Positions 55,546-64,000 of a stretch of 64,000 nt of DNA are shown in pieces; positions within the stretch are counted from its first letter, which is position 1, and each line of letters starts with the position of its first letter. This stretch comes from Halomonas sp. A40-4 (GTDB lineage: Bacteria > Pseudomonadota > Gammaproteobacteria > Pseudomonadales > Halomonadaceae): the NCBI RefSeq assembly GCF_015767635.1, contig NZ_CP065230.1, positions 1,984,001-2,048,000 on the forward strand, given 5' to 3'. The translations under genes were made by a program, and so were the position numbers. The notes beneath the pieces are model-generated. The model made no database searches, was not told the origin of the DNA, and saw only the letters and a program-made list of their open reading frames with translations.

Positions 55546-57303
55546 ATGAGCGAACCCTATTTCGAGTCAACCTTAAGCCATGCCGCCGCCCGGGGCGGAC
55601 TGCGTGGTATCGCCCAACGCCTGGTCAAGCACGGGTTGCTGACCGAGGCTCAGGCGGCCACCGCTGAAGCGACAGCGTTCGACTTGGATATCTCACTGCT
55701 CCAGCATGTCGTTGACAGCGGCCTGGTCGATCCCAGGCAATCAGCCATTGCCGCTGGCTGGGAGTATGGGTTGCCGGTGATTGATCTCAACGCCGTACGG
55801 TTATCGTCACTGCCACCAGCGGCTGAGTACCCTGTTAAAGTCCTTCAGAACTTGACGGTGCTGCCATTGGCACGCCACGGTCACCGGCTCACTGTTGCCG
55901 TCCCTTACCCGGCGACGCTTACCCAACTGGATGAGTTGCAATTTGCCACCGGGCTAAGCGTTGAAGGTGTTCTCGCGCCTGTTGATCAGTTGAGCACGGC
56001 GTTAAACCAGTATCTCACCCAGAATGAGCGCAGCATGCTGGAGGAGCTTGACGACATCGACGATGCCGTCAGTTCCTTGAATGTCGTCCAGGGAGCCGCC
56101 GGTGAAGACGCTCCCCTTGAGGAAGCACCGCAGAATAGCGACGACGCACCGATCGTCAAATTCGTCAATAAACTGCTGCTGGATGCGATTCGCCGGGGCG
56201 CCTCAGATATCCACTTTGAACCCTATGAAACCCAGTACCGGGTTCGCTTCCGGATTGATGGCATGCTGATCGAGGTTGCACGGCCGCCTTTCGCCATGCG
56301 TAACCGAATCGCCGCGCGCTTGAAGATCATGGCCCGGCTGGATATCTCCGAGCGCCGCTTGCCCCAGGACGGTGCGATCAAACTCAAGCTTTCACGCACT
56401 CGCTCCCTCGACTTCAGGGTCAATTCACTGCCGACTGTGTATGGCGAGAAGCTCGTACTGAGGATCCTTGACCCCACCGCCACGCAATTGGGCATCGAGC
56501 AGTTAGGCTTCACCGATGACCAGCGCGGTTACTACGAGCGGGCGCTGGCGCAGCCGCAAGGCATGATTCTGGTGACCGGCCCCACGGGCAGTGGTAAAAC
56601 CGTATCGCTGTATACCGGGATCAATATCCTTAACCAGATAGAGCGCAATATCTGCACTGCCGAAGACCCAGTGGAAATCAAGGTCCCTGGCGTTAACCAG
56701 GTCAACGTACTGCCAAAAATCGGTCTGGATTTCGCCAGCGCGTTAAGGGCATTCCTGCGCCAGGATCCTGACGTGGTCATGGTCGGTGAAATTCGCGACC
56801 TGGAAACCGCCGAGATCTCCATCAAGGCGGCCCAGACCGGCCACCTAGTGCTGTCAACGGTACATACCAACTCGGCGGCCGAAACCCTCACTCGCCTGTC
56901 CAATATGGGGGTGTCTTCCTTCAATATTGCCAGCGCGGTCAGTTTGATCATTGCTCAGCGCCTGGCGCGCAAGCTTTGCCCTCACTGCAAGGAACCGGCT
57001 GATATTCCCCACGAAACACTAAGACGCGAAGGGTTCAGCCAACAGGAGATTCAGCAGGCTACCCTATTTCGCCCGGTCGGCTGCAAGCAGTGTACCCATG
57101 GCTACAAGGGGCGTGTGGGTGTCTACGAAGTCGTGCCGATAACCGATACGATGCGCCAGTTGGTCATGCGCGATGCCAACTCTCTGGATATTGACCAGTT
57201 GGCCCGCCGTGAGGGGTATCCGAGTCTGCATCAAAGTGGTCTTTTAAAGGTGATGCAAGGGATCACGAGCCTTGAGGAAGTTAACCGTATCAGCAAGGAG
57301 TAA
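55546..57303 (+). CDS. pilB: Type IV pilus assembly ATPase PilB
   Basis: A 585-residue hexameric ATPase that powers pilus extension. It has an N-terminal MshEN/T2SSE region, Walker A GPTGSGKT (about residue 342), the Asp box and AEDPVEI, Walker B-type [12 protein letters not shown], His box [14 protein letters not shown] and a zinc-binding CPHC ... CKQC near the end. It is followed by pilC after 3 bases and pilD in the same operon. Confidence 0.96.
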   Translation: MSEPYFESTLSHAAARGGLRGIAQRLVKHGLLTEAQAATAEATAFDLDISLLQHVVDSGLVDPRQSAIAAGWEYGLPVIDLNAVRLSSLPPAAEYPVKVLQNLTVLPLARHGHRLTVAVPYPATLTQLDELQFATGLSVEGVLAPVDQLSTALNQYLTQNERSMLEELDDIDDAVSSLNVVQGAAGEDAPLEEAPQNSDDAPIVKFVNKLLLDAIRRGASDIHFEPYETQYRVRFRIDGMLIEVARPPFAMRNRIAARLKIMARLDISERRLPQDGAIKLKLSRTRSLDFRVNSLPTVYGEKLVLRILDPTATQLGIEQLGFTDDQRGYYERALAQPQGMILVTGPTGSGKTVSLYTGINILNQIERNICTAEDPVEIKVPGVNQVNVLPKIGLDFASALRAFLRQDPDVVMVGEIRDLETAEISIKAAQTGHLVLSTVHTNSAAETLTRLSNMGVSSFNIASAVSLIIAQRLARKLCPHCKEPADIPHETLRREGFSQQEIQQATLFRPVGCKQCTHGYKGRVGVYEVVPITDTMRQLVMRDANSLDIDQLARREGYPSLHQSGLLKVMQGITSLEEVNRISKE

Positions 57304-57306
57304 ACC

Positions 57307-58539
57307 ATGGCCAAGTCGCCTCGGGCTCGTCGTCAGCCGGGTATTCAGCTTTACCGCTGGAAGTGGGAAGGCACTGGGCCCCAGAACCGCACGCTTAGCG
57401 GTGAAATAATTGGTCGCAGCAAGGCAGACGTCGCCAGCGAGCTCGCCAATCAGCAGATCAACGTAAAGCGGTTACGCAAGAAAGGCGGCCTCAGCGGTCG
57501 TGGTCGAATCAGTCCGCACGATATCATGGTGTTTGCCCGCCAGATGGCGACCATGATTCGGGCAGGCATTCCGCTACTTCAGGCGTTTCAGGTGGTCGCC
57601 GAGAGCCTCAAAAAACCGGCAATGGTGGCGCTGGTCCAGCAAATGATGAGCGATGTATCCGCTGGTTCCAGCTTCTCCGATGCACTGCGCCGCCACCCCA
57701 GGCACTTTGACCGCCTGTTCGTGAACCTTGTTGAAGCAGGCGAGCAGTCCGGGGCACTTGACCAGATGCTTGACCGCATTGCCACTTACAAGGAGAAAGT
57801 CGAGTCGCTTAAAAGCCGCGTCAAGAAGGCCATGTGGTACCCCTCCGCGGTCCTCCTGATCGGTGTCGGCGTCACCCTTCTTCTGCTGATCAAGGTGGTG
57901 CCCGAATTTGACAGCATGTTTGACAGCTTTGGCGCAGAACTCCCCGCCTTGACGCAGATGACGGTCAACCTATCGAGCCTGGCCCAGCGTTACTGGCTAT
58001 ATGCATTGGGGGGCGTCGTCGCGGGGATCTTGCTGCTCAAACAGGCGATTAACCGCTCTCCCCGCGTTGCTTACCGCGCGCACAGTGTCCTGTTACGCCT
58101 GCCCGTCGTCGGTGACATCCTGCATAAATCGGCAGTGGCACGATTTGCCCGGACCCTGGCGACCACCTTTGCGTCTGGCGTGCCGTTGGTTGAAGGATTG
58201 GACACGGCGTCCGGGGCCACCGGCAATAGAGTCTATGAACGCGCCGTCACCCGGACGCGCCATGACGTGGCCACCGGTCAGCAGTTACACTTCGCCATGC
58301 GCATGACCAATCAGTTTCCGCCCCTGGCAGTGCAGATGGTCAGCATCGGTGAAGAAGCAGGCTCGCTGGATGCCATGCTCAACCGCGTCGCGGACTACTA
58401 CGAAGAAGAAGTCGACAATAAGGTAGATGCCTTAACCTCGCTGATGGAACCGCTCATTATCGTGGTCTTGGGCCTGCTGGTCGGCGGTGTTGTGGTGTCG
58501 ATGTACTTACCCATCTTTAACTTAGGCTCGGCCCTGTAA
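57307..58539 (+). CDS. pilC: Type IV pilus inner-membrane platform protein PilC
   Basis: A 410-residue GspF-type membrane protein with two repeated GspF domains (about residues 75-200 and 275-400), each ending in membrane helices, with FARQMATMIRAGIPLLQAF and FARTLATTFASGVPLVEGL as the matching repeat openings. It organises PilB and the pilin base in the inner membrane. The gene starts 3 bases after pilB. Confidence 0.96.
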   Translation: MAKSPRARRQPGIQLYRWKWEGTGPQNRTLSGEIIGRSKADVASELANQQINVKRLRKKGGLSGRGRISPHDIMVFARQMATMIRAGIPLLQAFQVVAESLKKPAMVALVQQMMSDVSAGSSFSDALRRHPRHFDRLFVNLVEAGEQSGALDQMLDRIATYKEKVESLKSRVKKAMWYPSAVLLIGVGVTLLLLIKVVPEFDSMFDSFGAELPALTQMTVNLSSLAQRYWLYALGGVVAGILLLKQAINRSPRVAYRAHSVLLRLPVVGDILHKSAVARFARTLATTFASGVPLVEGLDTASGATGNRVYERAVTRTRHDVATGQQLHFAMRMTNQFPPLAVQMVSIGEEAGSLDAMLNRVADYYEEEVDNKVDALTSLMEPLIIVVLGLLVGGVVVSMYLPIFNLGSAL

Positions 58540-58560
58540 GGCGCCGTGCAAAGGTATTTC

Positions 58561-59406
58561 ATGCAGTACTTGTCGATCACTTTCTGGCCACTGGTCTTTT
58601 TATTGGGGTTATGCCTGGGCAGCTTTCTCAATGTGGTCATTACCCGTCTGCCCGTTATGCTGATGCGGCATTGGCGTCAGGAAGCACGTGCCCAGCTCGC
58701 GCTTGATGAAGAACCATCGCCGCGCTTCAACCTTGCCCAACCACGCTCTATGTGCCCGCGCTGCGAGTCTTCTATCGCCTGGCACGATAACCTGCCGCTG
58801 ATCGGCTGGTTCAAGCGGCGCGGGCGATGCGCGCACTGCAATGCCCGGATCAGCGTGCAATACCCGCTCATAGAGCTTGCGGGTGGCATCCTGGCTATCA
58901 GTGTTACCCTACTTTATGGCATCAGTTGGCAGGCGCTATGGCTTTATGGGGCCTGCTTGACGCTGCTTGCTCTGGCCGTCATTGACTGGCGTGTACAGCT
59001 ACTGCCCGATATCTTGACACTGCCGTTGCTGTGGGCCGGTTTGATCTATCAATGGCTTTTTCAACCCGCTTTCCTCGCCGATGCCGTTATCGGTGCGGTG
59101 GTGGGGTATATGAGCCTCTGGAGTTTTTACTGGCTATTCAAGCTGACGACCGGCAAGGAAGGGATGGGCTTTGGTGACTTCAAGCTACTCGCTGCATTGG
59201 GTGCCTGGCTGGGTTGGCTATCGCTTCCACTGGTCGTGCTGTTCTCTGCGGGTTTAGGCGCCATTCTCGGCCTGGCCTATCAAGCATCATCACCCCAGGC
59301 GCGGGGCACCCCCATGCCGTTCGGGCCTTTTTTAGCACTTGCCGGATGGATAATGCTGCTCGCTGGCAACGACATATTAGTAATGTACCTCAATATCGTC
59401 AGTTAA
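58561..59406 (+). CDS. pilD: Prepilin peptidase/N-methyltransferase PilD
   Basis: A 281-residue polytopic aspartic protease that cleaves prepilin leaders and methylates the new N-terminus. It shows LGLCLGSFLNVVITRLP at the start, the zinc-binding pair CPRC ... CAHC in the cytoplasmic loop, and the catalytic aspartates in IDWRVQLLPD and GMGFGDFKLLA. AAGG six bases upstream supports the ATG at 58561; a GTG at 58546 is less likely. It processes the two pilins encoded upstream. Confidence 0.95.
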   Translation: MQYLSITFWPLVFLLGLCLGSFLNVVITRLPVMLMRHWRQEARAQLALDEEPSPRFNLAQPRSMCPRCESSIAWHDNLPLIGWFKRRGRCAHCNARISVQYPLIELAGGILAISVTLLYGISWQALWLYGACLTLLALAVIDWRVQLLPDILTLPLLWAGLIYQWLFQPAFLADAVIGAVVGYMSLWSFYWLFKLTTGKEGMGFGDFKLLAALGAWLGWLSLPLVVLFSAGLGAILGLAYQASSPQARGTPMPFGPFLALAGWIMLLAGNDILVMYLNIVS

Positions 59407-59445
59407 CCCTGACAGTCTGAATGACATACCATAGGTAGACACACC

Positions 59446-60048
59446 ATGATTATTGGCCTTACGGGAGGCATCGGCTCAGGCAAGTCAACGGTCGCCCGCA
59501 CCTTTGGCGAACGCGGTATCGGGTGGGTCGACGCCGATGACGTGGCGCGGGAAGTCGTGGCCCCCGGCGAGCCCGCACTTGATGCTATCCGTCAGCATTT
59601 TGGGCCCAGGGTGATAAATCAGGATGGGGCACTCGACCGAGCTGCTCTGCGCGAGATTATTTTTGAAGCCCCTGAACAACGTCGCTGGCTTGAGCAGCTC
59701 ACCCATCCGCTCATCCGCGAGCGGATTATTGCCCAGTTGGACAACATCCAGTCGGGGCCTTCCCCCTATGCGCTGTTGGTATCGCCTTTACTGTTCGAAT
59801 CGGGCCAAGCGGCGTTGGTCAATCGCACCCTGGTGATCGATATTCCCACCGACATGCAGCTATACCGAACGCTTGAGCGCGACGGTGTCAGTGAAGCAAA
59901 TGTGCGTGCTATTCGGGATGCACAGATGTCGCGCGAGGAACGTTGTGCCCGTGCCGATGACATCATCGACAACAGTCGTGATATGGCGCACATGCAGCGC
60001 CAGGTCGCCCGACTTGATCAATACTATCGCGAGCAATTATCGTCGTGA
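59446..60048 (+). CDS. coaE: Dephospho-CoA kinase
   Basis: A 200-residue kinase catalysing the last step of coenzyme A synthesis. The P-loop GLTGGIGSGKST is at residues 4-15, followed by DADDVAREVV, HPLIR and SPLLFE, all typical. The order pilD-coaE-yacG is common in gammaproteobacteria. Confidence 0.96.
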   Translation: MIIGLTGGIGSGKSTVARTFGERGIGWVDADDVAREVVAPGEPALDAIRQHFGPRVINQDGALDRAALREIIFEAPEQRRWLEQLTHPLIRERIIAQLDNIQSGPSPYALLVSPLLFESGQAALVNRTLVIDIPTDMQLYRTLERDGVSEANVRAIRDAQMSREERCARADDIIDNSRDMAHMQRQVARLDQYYREQLSS

Positions 60049-60110
60049 CCCGTTGACGGCCCTTGAGGCGGTCTCTTTCACTGATCACGTTTTACACCTG
60101 CGGATATTTT

Positions 60111-60344
60111 ATGTTTCAACCTGCTAACGACAGCCCATTTGAAGTCGCTTGCCCTCAATGTTCAAGAACCGTTGCATGGAGTAGCGAAAGCCCTTTCCGT
60201 CCATTTTGCAGCAAACGCTGCCAACAGCTCGACCTGGGGGCCTGGGCGGAAGAATCCCACCGAATAGCCGGTGAAAACGCCATGGACGAAGCCGATATCG
60301 ACGCTATGCTGGCGCAGGCTGATCGCGATGCACCGCTTTCCTAA
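60111..60344 (+). CDS. yacG: DNA gyrase inhibitor YacG
   Basis: A 77-residue zinc protein with the four-cysteine site CPQC (residues 14-17) and CSKRC (33-37), and [17 protein letters not shown], diagnostic for YacG, which binds GyrB and inhibits gyrase. An acidic C-terminal tail follows. The start at 60111 fits the family length; a longer frame from 60063 does not. Its stop codon directly abuts the ATG of the next gene. Confidence 0.93.
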   Translation: MFQPANDSPFEVACPQCSRTVAWSSESPFRPFCSKRCQQLDLGAWAEESHRIAGENAMDEADIDAMLAQADRDAPLS

Positions 60345-61220
60345 ATGACCGTATCCGACTACCCTGCCTACCATCTTATGCAGCACCTTGAACGGTGCTT
60401 TGATGATCTGATGGCAGCATTGGACGTACTTGCAACGCAATACGCAACTCAGTGCCCGCCTACCTGGATGCTGTCTCCCATGGCCGATTCCTCACCAGAC
60501 GGGTTCAGAACGGCACTCTTTGATGTCTGGCATCAGACGGGGCAGGATGGTCGGGAAACACGCAATTACCTGGGTATCGTTGTCGCCAACGAGGCGCTTA
60601 TCGACGCTGCTCGCAATGTAAATGCAGCGAAAGACGCATTCCATGCCGGTTTGCAAAAGATTAAAAGCACCACCCCTAAAGCGTTAAGTGACACTAAAGC
60701 ACAACTGACCACTCGCCACCCGGATGTTAATCAGGTCTTGCGTAAAGAGGGGTTAGCGCGGCTACATTTAAAACAATGCTGGCGTCAATTGCCTATCGCC
60801 GATGCGGAAGTCGCAAAAGTGCGCTTTGCCTGGTATCAAAGCGGACGCTCGATTAAACGCATCACCGTAAGAGACGCCGAACAAAAGCTACTTCGACTGG
60901 ATACTGACGCGCCTCATATAAAAGTACAATTGCGTCGTCTTGCAGGCTTACCCAGCGAAGAACCGCTTGCCCAGGTTCAAACCCAGGCACCGCTGATGCG
61001 GGCCAATCTCTTTTTTAGCCACCCATTAGCGGATGGCCACACGCGACGGGCGTTAAACGTTTCCATGCCCCTTTTTGTACCCAATGAGCGCCTGGGAATG
61101 CCTGATATCAAGGCACCGCCAGCTCACCCCCAGCCGCAACGAACTCGCGCGACTCGAAGCGATGAAAAACTGGAATCCGAGGTTTTCTTACCCAGCCTGC
61201 GAGTTTATCGCTACCGTTAA
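60345..61220 (+). CDS. tus: Tus-like DNA replication terminus site-binding protein
   Basis: A 291-residue protein resembling Tus, which binds Ter sites and blocks replication forks coming from one side. Matches in order to E. coli Tus include VRFAWYQSGRSIKRITVRDA (near 164; E. coli LRFGWANKHIIKNLHRDE), a basic strand region followed by RALNVSMPLFVPN, RLGMPDIKAP (E. coli GAGVPDVGEL) and the end EVFLPSLRVY (E. coli RLIIPRLHLY). Overall identity looks low. It starts immediately after the yacG stop codon, so it is co-transcribed with coaE-yacG rather than being controlled by its own Ter site as in E. coli. Confidence 0.72.
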   Translation: MTVSDYPAYHLMQHLERCFDDLMAALDVLATQYATQCPPTWMLSPMADSSPDGFRTALFDVWHQTGQDGRETRNYLGIVVANEALIDAARNVNAAKDAFHAGLQKIKSTTPKALSDTKAQLTTRHPDVNQVLRKEGLARLHLKQCWRQLPIADAEVAKVRFAWYQSGRSIKRITVRDAEQKLLRLDTDAPHIKVQLRRLAGLPSEEPLAQVQTQAPLMRANLFFSHPLADGHTRRALNVSMPLFVPNERLGMPDIKAPPAHPQPQRTRATRSDEKLESEVFLPSLRVYRYR

Positions 61221-61257
61221 GATTATTTTAACATCAGGTTTAAAAAAACGGGGTTAA

Positions 61258-61584
61258 TCAAGCAGGCACCTGCTCCTCCGTCCAACGTCCCGAAGCCAGC
61301 AGCGCCTCGATCAACTCGCGCAGCTCATGCGACGCAATGTGGTATTCCGCCAGCAATGCTTCGAATTGCTGCTGAAACGCTTCCTCTCGTAATAGAGCCT
61401 GCTTTTCGGCGTCTTCCTCTTCAAGCGCCTCCAAGGAGCGCACTGGCGGCCCAGTCGGAATATCCGTTGCGCTGCCTGGGTCTTCTAGCTGACGTAGCGC
61501 TTGCGCAAAGGCATCATCCAATTCACGAAATTTACGAAGCTTGTCGCGCTCGTCCATCGGTTTCTGAACTTTTTGATATTTCAT
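61258..61584 (-). CDS. Small charged coiled-coil protein of unknown function
   Basis: About 108 residues, very rich in Glu, Leu, Gln and Ala (LEALEEEDAEKQALLREEAF), predicted as a helical coiled coil with a short Gly/Pro-rich break (SATDIPTGPPV). I do not recognise a family. It has no cysteine and no membrane segment. Starts at 61599 (GTG), 61584 and 61557 are possible; none has a good ribosome-binding site. It converges with the tus-like gene. Confidence 0.6.
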   Translation of the reverse strand: MKYQKVQKPMDERDKLRKFRELDDAFAQALRQLEDPGSATDIPTGPPVRSLEALEEEDAEKQALLREEAFQQQFEALLAEYHIASHELRELIEALLASGRWTEEQVPA

Positions 61585-61843
61585 TGATATGTCATTCACA
61601 CCCTTTCGATTGAGAGATACGCCTGCCTATAAGGCCATTTTCCCCAAAAACTGTGCCCAAACGCGTAAAAAGCCAAAGCAAACTTGCCTTCGAGAGCTGT
61701 TCCTAGCATAAAGAGAGCATCATTATGTATCGGTGCATAAAGTAAAGAATACTTACGTATCACTGCACATTTTGCGACCACTGACATATTACGCTGCAAT
61801 GTAAGTACTGGGCTGCAATATAAACGTTGGGCTAAAAAAACCG

Positions 61844-61931
61844 CCGCCACGTTGCACTGACGTGGCGGTACATCCGTGACACCAAGGCACCGGGAGGGTG
61901 CACATACCGCCAGATACACTACCTGGCGGTA
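61844..61931 (+). promoter_or_regulatory. Structured leader of the AraC gene with alternative hairpins
   Basis: Two perfect stems lie in the 113 bases before the AraC start: CCGCCACGT/ACGTGGCGG (61844-61852 with 61860-61868) and TACCGCCAG/CTGGCGGTA (61905-61913 with 61923-61931). Because TGGCGGTA (61863-61870) is also complementary to TACCGCCA (61905-61912), a third, mutually exclusive pairing is possible, as in attenuators. On the minus strand the first stem is followed by a run of T and could end antisense transcripts. The rest of 61600-61843 has no gene that I can support. Confidence 0.5.
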
Positions 61932-61956
61932 AGACTCATGCATGGGAGGCCAGATA

Positions 61957-62787
61957 ATGTTCAATGCTATGACACGAGCTGAAATCTGGCTGCAAGACAC
62001 ACTTGAAAAGCCATTGAGTATTGACGATCTTGCGCAAGATCTAGGGTATTCAGCTTCACAAGTACGACGCCAATTCCGTCATTACTTTCACACAACGCCG
62101 AGTGCCTATCGAGAAAAGCGTCGGTTAGAGCGTGCAGCGGTTTTACTCGCCCTCACTCCCCGTAATATAGCGCAAATTGCACTGCATTGCGGTTACCAAA
62201 ACCATTCGTCTTTTTCGCGAGCCTTTCTGCGACATTTTCGACTATCCCCGCGACATTACCGTCAGGCTATGGGCCATGTAATGCATCAGCAAATACCGCC
62301 TTACGGCTACACGACTCGAATCAAGCAAACACCGGCTCGGCAGGCTGTTCTCATGCGACTCTATAAATCACCGGAGCAGCTTCAAGGCCTCGGGGACAGC
62401 ACTTACCATAGCCACCAGTTGGAAAGCCTGCAAGCAAGGCTGGCAGACTCAACCCCAGCCGTTTCGCTGCCTGATCTACTCAGCGAAAAGATTGATGCTC
62501 TAAGCGATCAAGCTGCGCATCCGGTGCGTACCGATATCGGGCTTTATCTTGAAACACTTCACAACATGAAAAGCATCCCACTGCCTGCGCCCTACCGCCG
62601 GATTAATATCGCGGCACGCTACTATGCGAGCACCTGCTTCGAGGAATTTTCACAACTTTCACACGCGCTGACCAGCATGCTGCTGGAACTCTTGCATAAA
62701 CAAAAGGGCTATTACATCAGCGGCGAGGCGCCCATGGTACTGTGGAAACCCGATTATTTGGAATTGAGGGTACCGCTGAATCAATAA
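61957..62787 (+). CDS. AraC-family regulator with GyrI-like C-terminal part
   Basis: A 276-residue regulator. Two AraC-type helix-turn-helix units occupy residues 5-105 (IDDLAQDLGYSASQVRRQFR; IAQIALHCGYQNHSSFSRAF, then RLSPRHYRQ), followed by a C-terminal domain of about 160 residues resembling the effector-binding part of Rob/MarA-type or GyrI-like regulators. GGGAGG seven bases upstream fixes ATG 61957. The inducer is unknown. The structured leader just before it suggests extra control at RNA level or auto-binding. Confidence 0.82.
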   Translation: MFNAMTRAEIWLQDTLEKPLSIDDLAQDLGYSASQVRRQFRHYFHTTPSAYREKRRLERAAVLLALTPRNIAQIALHCGYQNHSSFSRAFLRHFRLSPRHYRQAMGHVMHQQIPPYGYTTRIKQTPARQAVLMRLYKSPEQLQGLGDSTYHSHQLESLQARLADSTPAVSLPDLLSEKIDALSDQAAHPVRTDIGLYLETLHNMKSIPLPAPYRRINIAARYYASTCFEEFSQLSHALTSMLLELLHKQKGYYISGEAPMVLWKPDYLELRVPLNQ

Positions 62788-62812
62788 GCAAATACATTTT
62801 GGGCAACCAATA

Positions 62813-62843
62813 AAGTCGGCATTCCCATTGGAAATGCCGACTT
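62813..62843. terminator. Convergent terminator between araC-type gene and mvaT
   Basis: AAGTCGGCATT (62813-62823) pairs over 11 bp with AATGCCGACTT (62833-62843). TTTATTGG follows on the minus strand, so it suits mvaT best, but it lies between the two convergent stops. Confidence 0.75.
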
Positions 62844-62856
62844 GGCGATACGATAC

Positions 62857-63231
62857 TTAGTCTTCCATCCGGACAAGCCAGGACTCAACGGTCTCATCGC
62901 CGTGTTCGTCTTTCCAGCTACGCAATCCCTTGTGGTTACCTCCACGCGTTTCGATAACCTCACCTGTATGAGGGTTTTTATATATCTTTAAACGACGCTT
63001 ACGGCGGCCTGCATTACTACTGGCGGGCTTTGAACCACGCTGGTCAGCGGCAGGATCAAGCAATGCGACCACGTCGGCTGGACGCTTACCAAACTCGTTC
63101 ATGAGTGCTTCAAGCTTTGATTTGAACTCTAGTTCACTCTTGAGGCGCTGATCACCCTCTAGTCGCTGAAGGTCTTCTTGAAGCTGCTTCAGCTGCTGTT
63201 CTTTTTGGATGTATTCATTAAGTAGTGACAT
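62857..63231 (-). CDS. MvaT/MvaU-type H-NS-like nucleoid protein
   Basis: A 124-residue xenogeneic silencer of the MvaT family. The coiled-coil N-terminus starts MSLLNEYIQKEQQLKQLQ, as in MvaT, and the DNA-binding C-terminus reads YKNPHTGEVIETRGGNHKGL with the RGGN AT-minor-groove motif. Such proteins silence A/T-rich foreign DNA, so islands such as that at 38.9-52.7 kb are plausible targets. Length agrees with Pseudomonas MvaT (124). Confidence 0.92.
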   Translation of the reverse strand: MSLLNEYIQKEQQLKQLQEDLQRLEGDQRLKSELEFKSKLEALMNEFGKRPADVVALLDPAADQRGSKPASSNAGRRKRRLKIYKNPHTGEVIETRGGNHKGLRSWKDEHGDETVESWLVRMED

Positions 63232-63453
63232 GGGGAATCCTTTAACATCAGGTCAAACCAGATAAGATACCGAACGGACATTGTCAGTATCCATTAGTTC
63301 AGAATGCGCATTCATTATTGCTGTAAAAAGGCCAACTGACAACAGTCTAGATGATTTTTAGTCAATTACGAAAGATATTTTAAAGATTGGCTTAGCAATG
63401 AATAACTTTTTATTAGGTTAATCGCCAAGTTATACAGACAAAAATTGCTCACA

Positions 63454-63483
63454 AAAAAACGCCGCCCTAAAGGCGGCGTTTTT
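63454..63483. terminator. Terminator after rpsA
   Basis: AAAAACGCCGCC (63455-63466) pairs perfectly with GGCGGCGTTTTT (63472-63483) around CTAAA. It lies 24 bases past the leftward rpsA stop and has T/A runs on both strands. Confidence 0.88.
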
Positions 63484-63506
63484 ATGAAGCCATCACTAAC
63501 AGGATA

Positions 63507-64000
63507 TTAGTCTTGGCCCATTTGCTGCTTAATCAAGTCACCGATCGTGGTAGCACCACCTGCTGCTTCCGGCTCTTGTTCACGCAGTTTCTTGAGGTTC
63601 TGACGCGTGTCATCTTGCTCTTTCGCTTTCACCGACAGATTAATCTGACGGCTCTTGCGATCAACACTCACGATGCGTGCTTCGACACTATCGCCCTCAC
63701 TGAGAACGTTACGTGCATCTTCAACGCGATCAGCCGCGATTTCAGACGCCTTGAGCACCGCCACTACATCGGTAGCCAGCTCAACGTGAGCTTCTTTGGC
63801 GTCTACTTCAACGACACGACCAGTGACGATGCTGCCCTTGTCGTTGACCGACAGATATTCAGCAACCGGATCAGAATCCATTTGCTTGATACCCAGTGAA
63901 ATGCGCTCGCGCTCAGGGTCGATAGACAGGATGACCGCTTCGGCTTCGTCGCCTTTCTTGAAGTTACGAACCGCTTCTTCGCCAGTATCGGTCCAGGAGA
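63507..64000 (-). CDS. rpsA: 30S ribosomal protein S1, C-terminal part (cut by window edge)
   Basis: The reading frame is open to the right edge of the window, reading SWTDTGEEAVRNFKKGDEAE and LSIDPERERISLGIKQMD before DPVAEYLSVNDKGSIVTGRV. These are the fifth and sixth S1 RNA-binding repeats, followed by the C-terminal tail ending in IKQQMGQD. S1 bridges mRNA to the 30S subunit. The start and first four repeats lie beyond position 64000. Confidence 0.95.
   Translation of the reverse strand, partial: SWTDTGEEAVRNFKKGDEAEAVILSIDPERERISLGIKQMDSDPVAEYLSVNDKGSIVTGRVVEVDAKEAHVELATDVVAVLKASEIAADRVEDARNVLSEGDSVEARIVSVDRKSRQINLSVKAKEQDDTRQNLKKLREQEPEAAGGATTIGDLIKQQMGQD

Overview
The window reads as chromosome of a Gram-negative gammaproteobacterium, most likely a member of the Halomonadaceae (Halomonas-like). 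The grounds are an MvaT/MvaU-type nucleoid protein, a Tus-like terminator protein, a PilA-PilB-PilC-PilD cluster followed by coaE and yacG, glycine betaine-type catabolic genes (glycine cleavage, Na+/alanine-glycine symporter) and polyhydroxybutyrate/ketone-body genes. The genus is an inference from gene content, not from a marker gene.

Layout. 0.1-9.0 kb: ygfZ, a TatD nuclease, prfC, a small YjfB-like motility protein, a D-amino-acid dehydrogenase-type flavoprotein, and a very large ammonium-channel protein fused to PAS-PAS-GGDEF-EAL, preceded by a sigma-54-type promoter and an NtrC-type site. 9.1-9.7 kb: a tRNA operon (Pro-TGG, Arg-TCT, two identical His-GTG). 9.8-21.5 kb: housekeeping and redox genes (folD, mtnN, pyrC, a RegB/RegA two-component pair, 3-hydroxybutyrate dehydrogenase, grxA, CoA-transferase scoAB with a LysR regulator, an acyltransferase, and a LysM/degenerate-LytM lipoprotein). 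21.5-27.9 kb: the glycine cleavage system, arranged as two divergent transcripts (symporter-gcvT to the left, gcvH-gcvP to the right) around a 414-bp control region with a 17-bp inverted repeat. 27.9-38.2 kb: regulators, ppnN, an MFS transporter, a homocysteine methyltransferase, a periplasmic sulfite-oxidase-fold protein paired with a diguanylate cyclase, an HPP-family membrane protein and a PRISE-like reductase with its LysR regulator.

38.9-52.7 kb is a genomic island inserted at the 3' end of tRNA-Pro(GGG). It carries one leftward cluster: a 2364-residue haem-peroxidase/RTX protein, a type I secretion ABC transporter, a membrane-anchored RTX/cadherin-like protein, and an HlyD-type adaptor. 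A degenerate tRNA 3' fragment marks its left end. A roughly 600-bp imperfect direct repeat, containing a broken excisionase-like HTH gene, lies beside the tRNA copy at each end, suggesting two related elements inserted one after the other. No outer-membrane TolC component and no intact integrase are present.

52.9-64 kb returns to the core chromosome: an inositol-monophosphatase family gene, a CigR/RcnB-like secreted protein, two type IV pilins divergent from pilBCD, coaE, yacG, a Tus-family gene, an AraC regulator with a structured leader, mvaT, and the 3' part of rpsA running off the right edge. Two observations stand out: nitrogen-controlled coupling of an ammonium channel to c-di-GMP metabolism, and the peroxidase type I secretion island with its unexplained membrane-tethered RTX protein.
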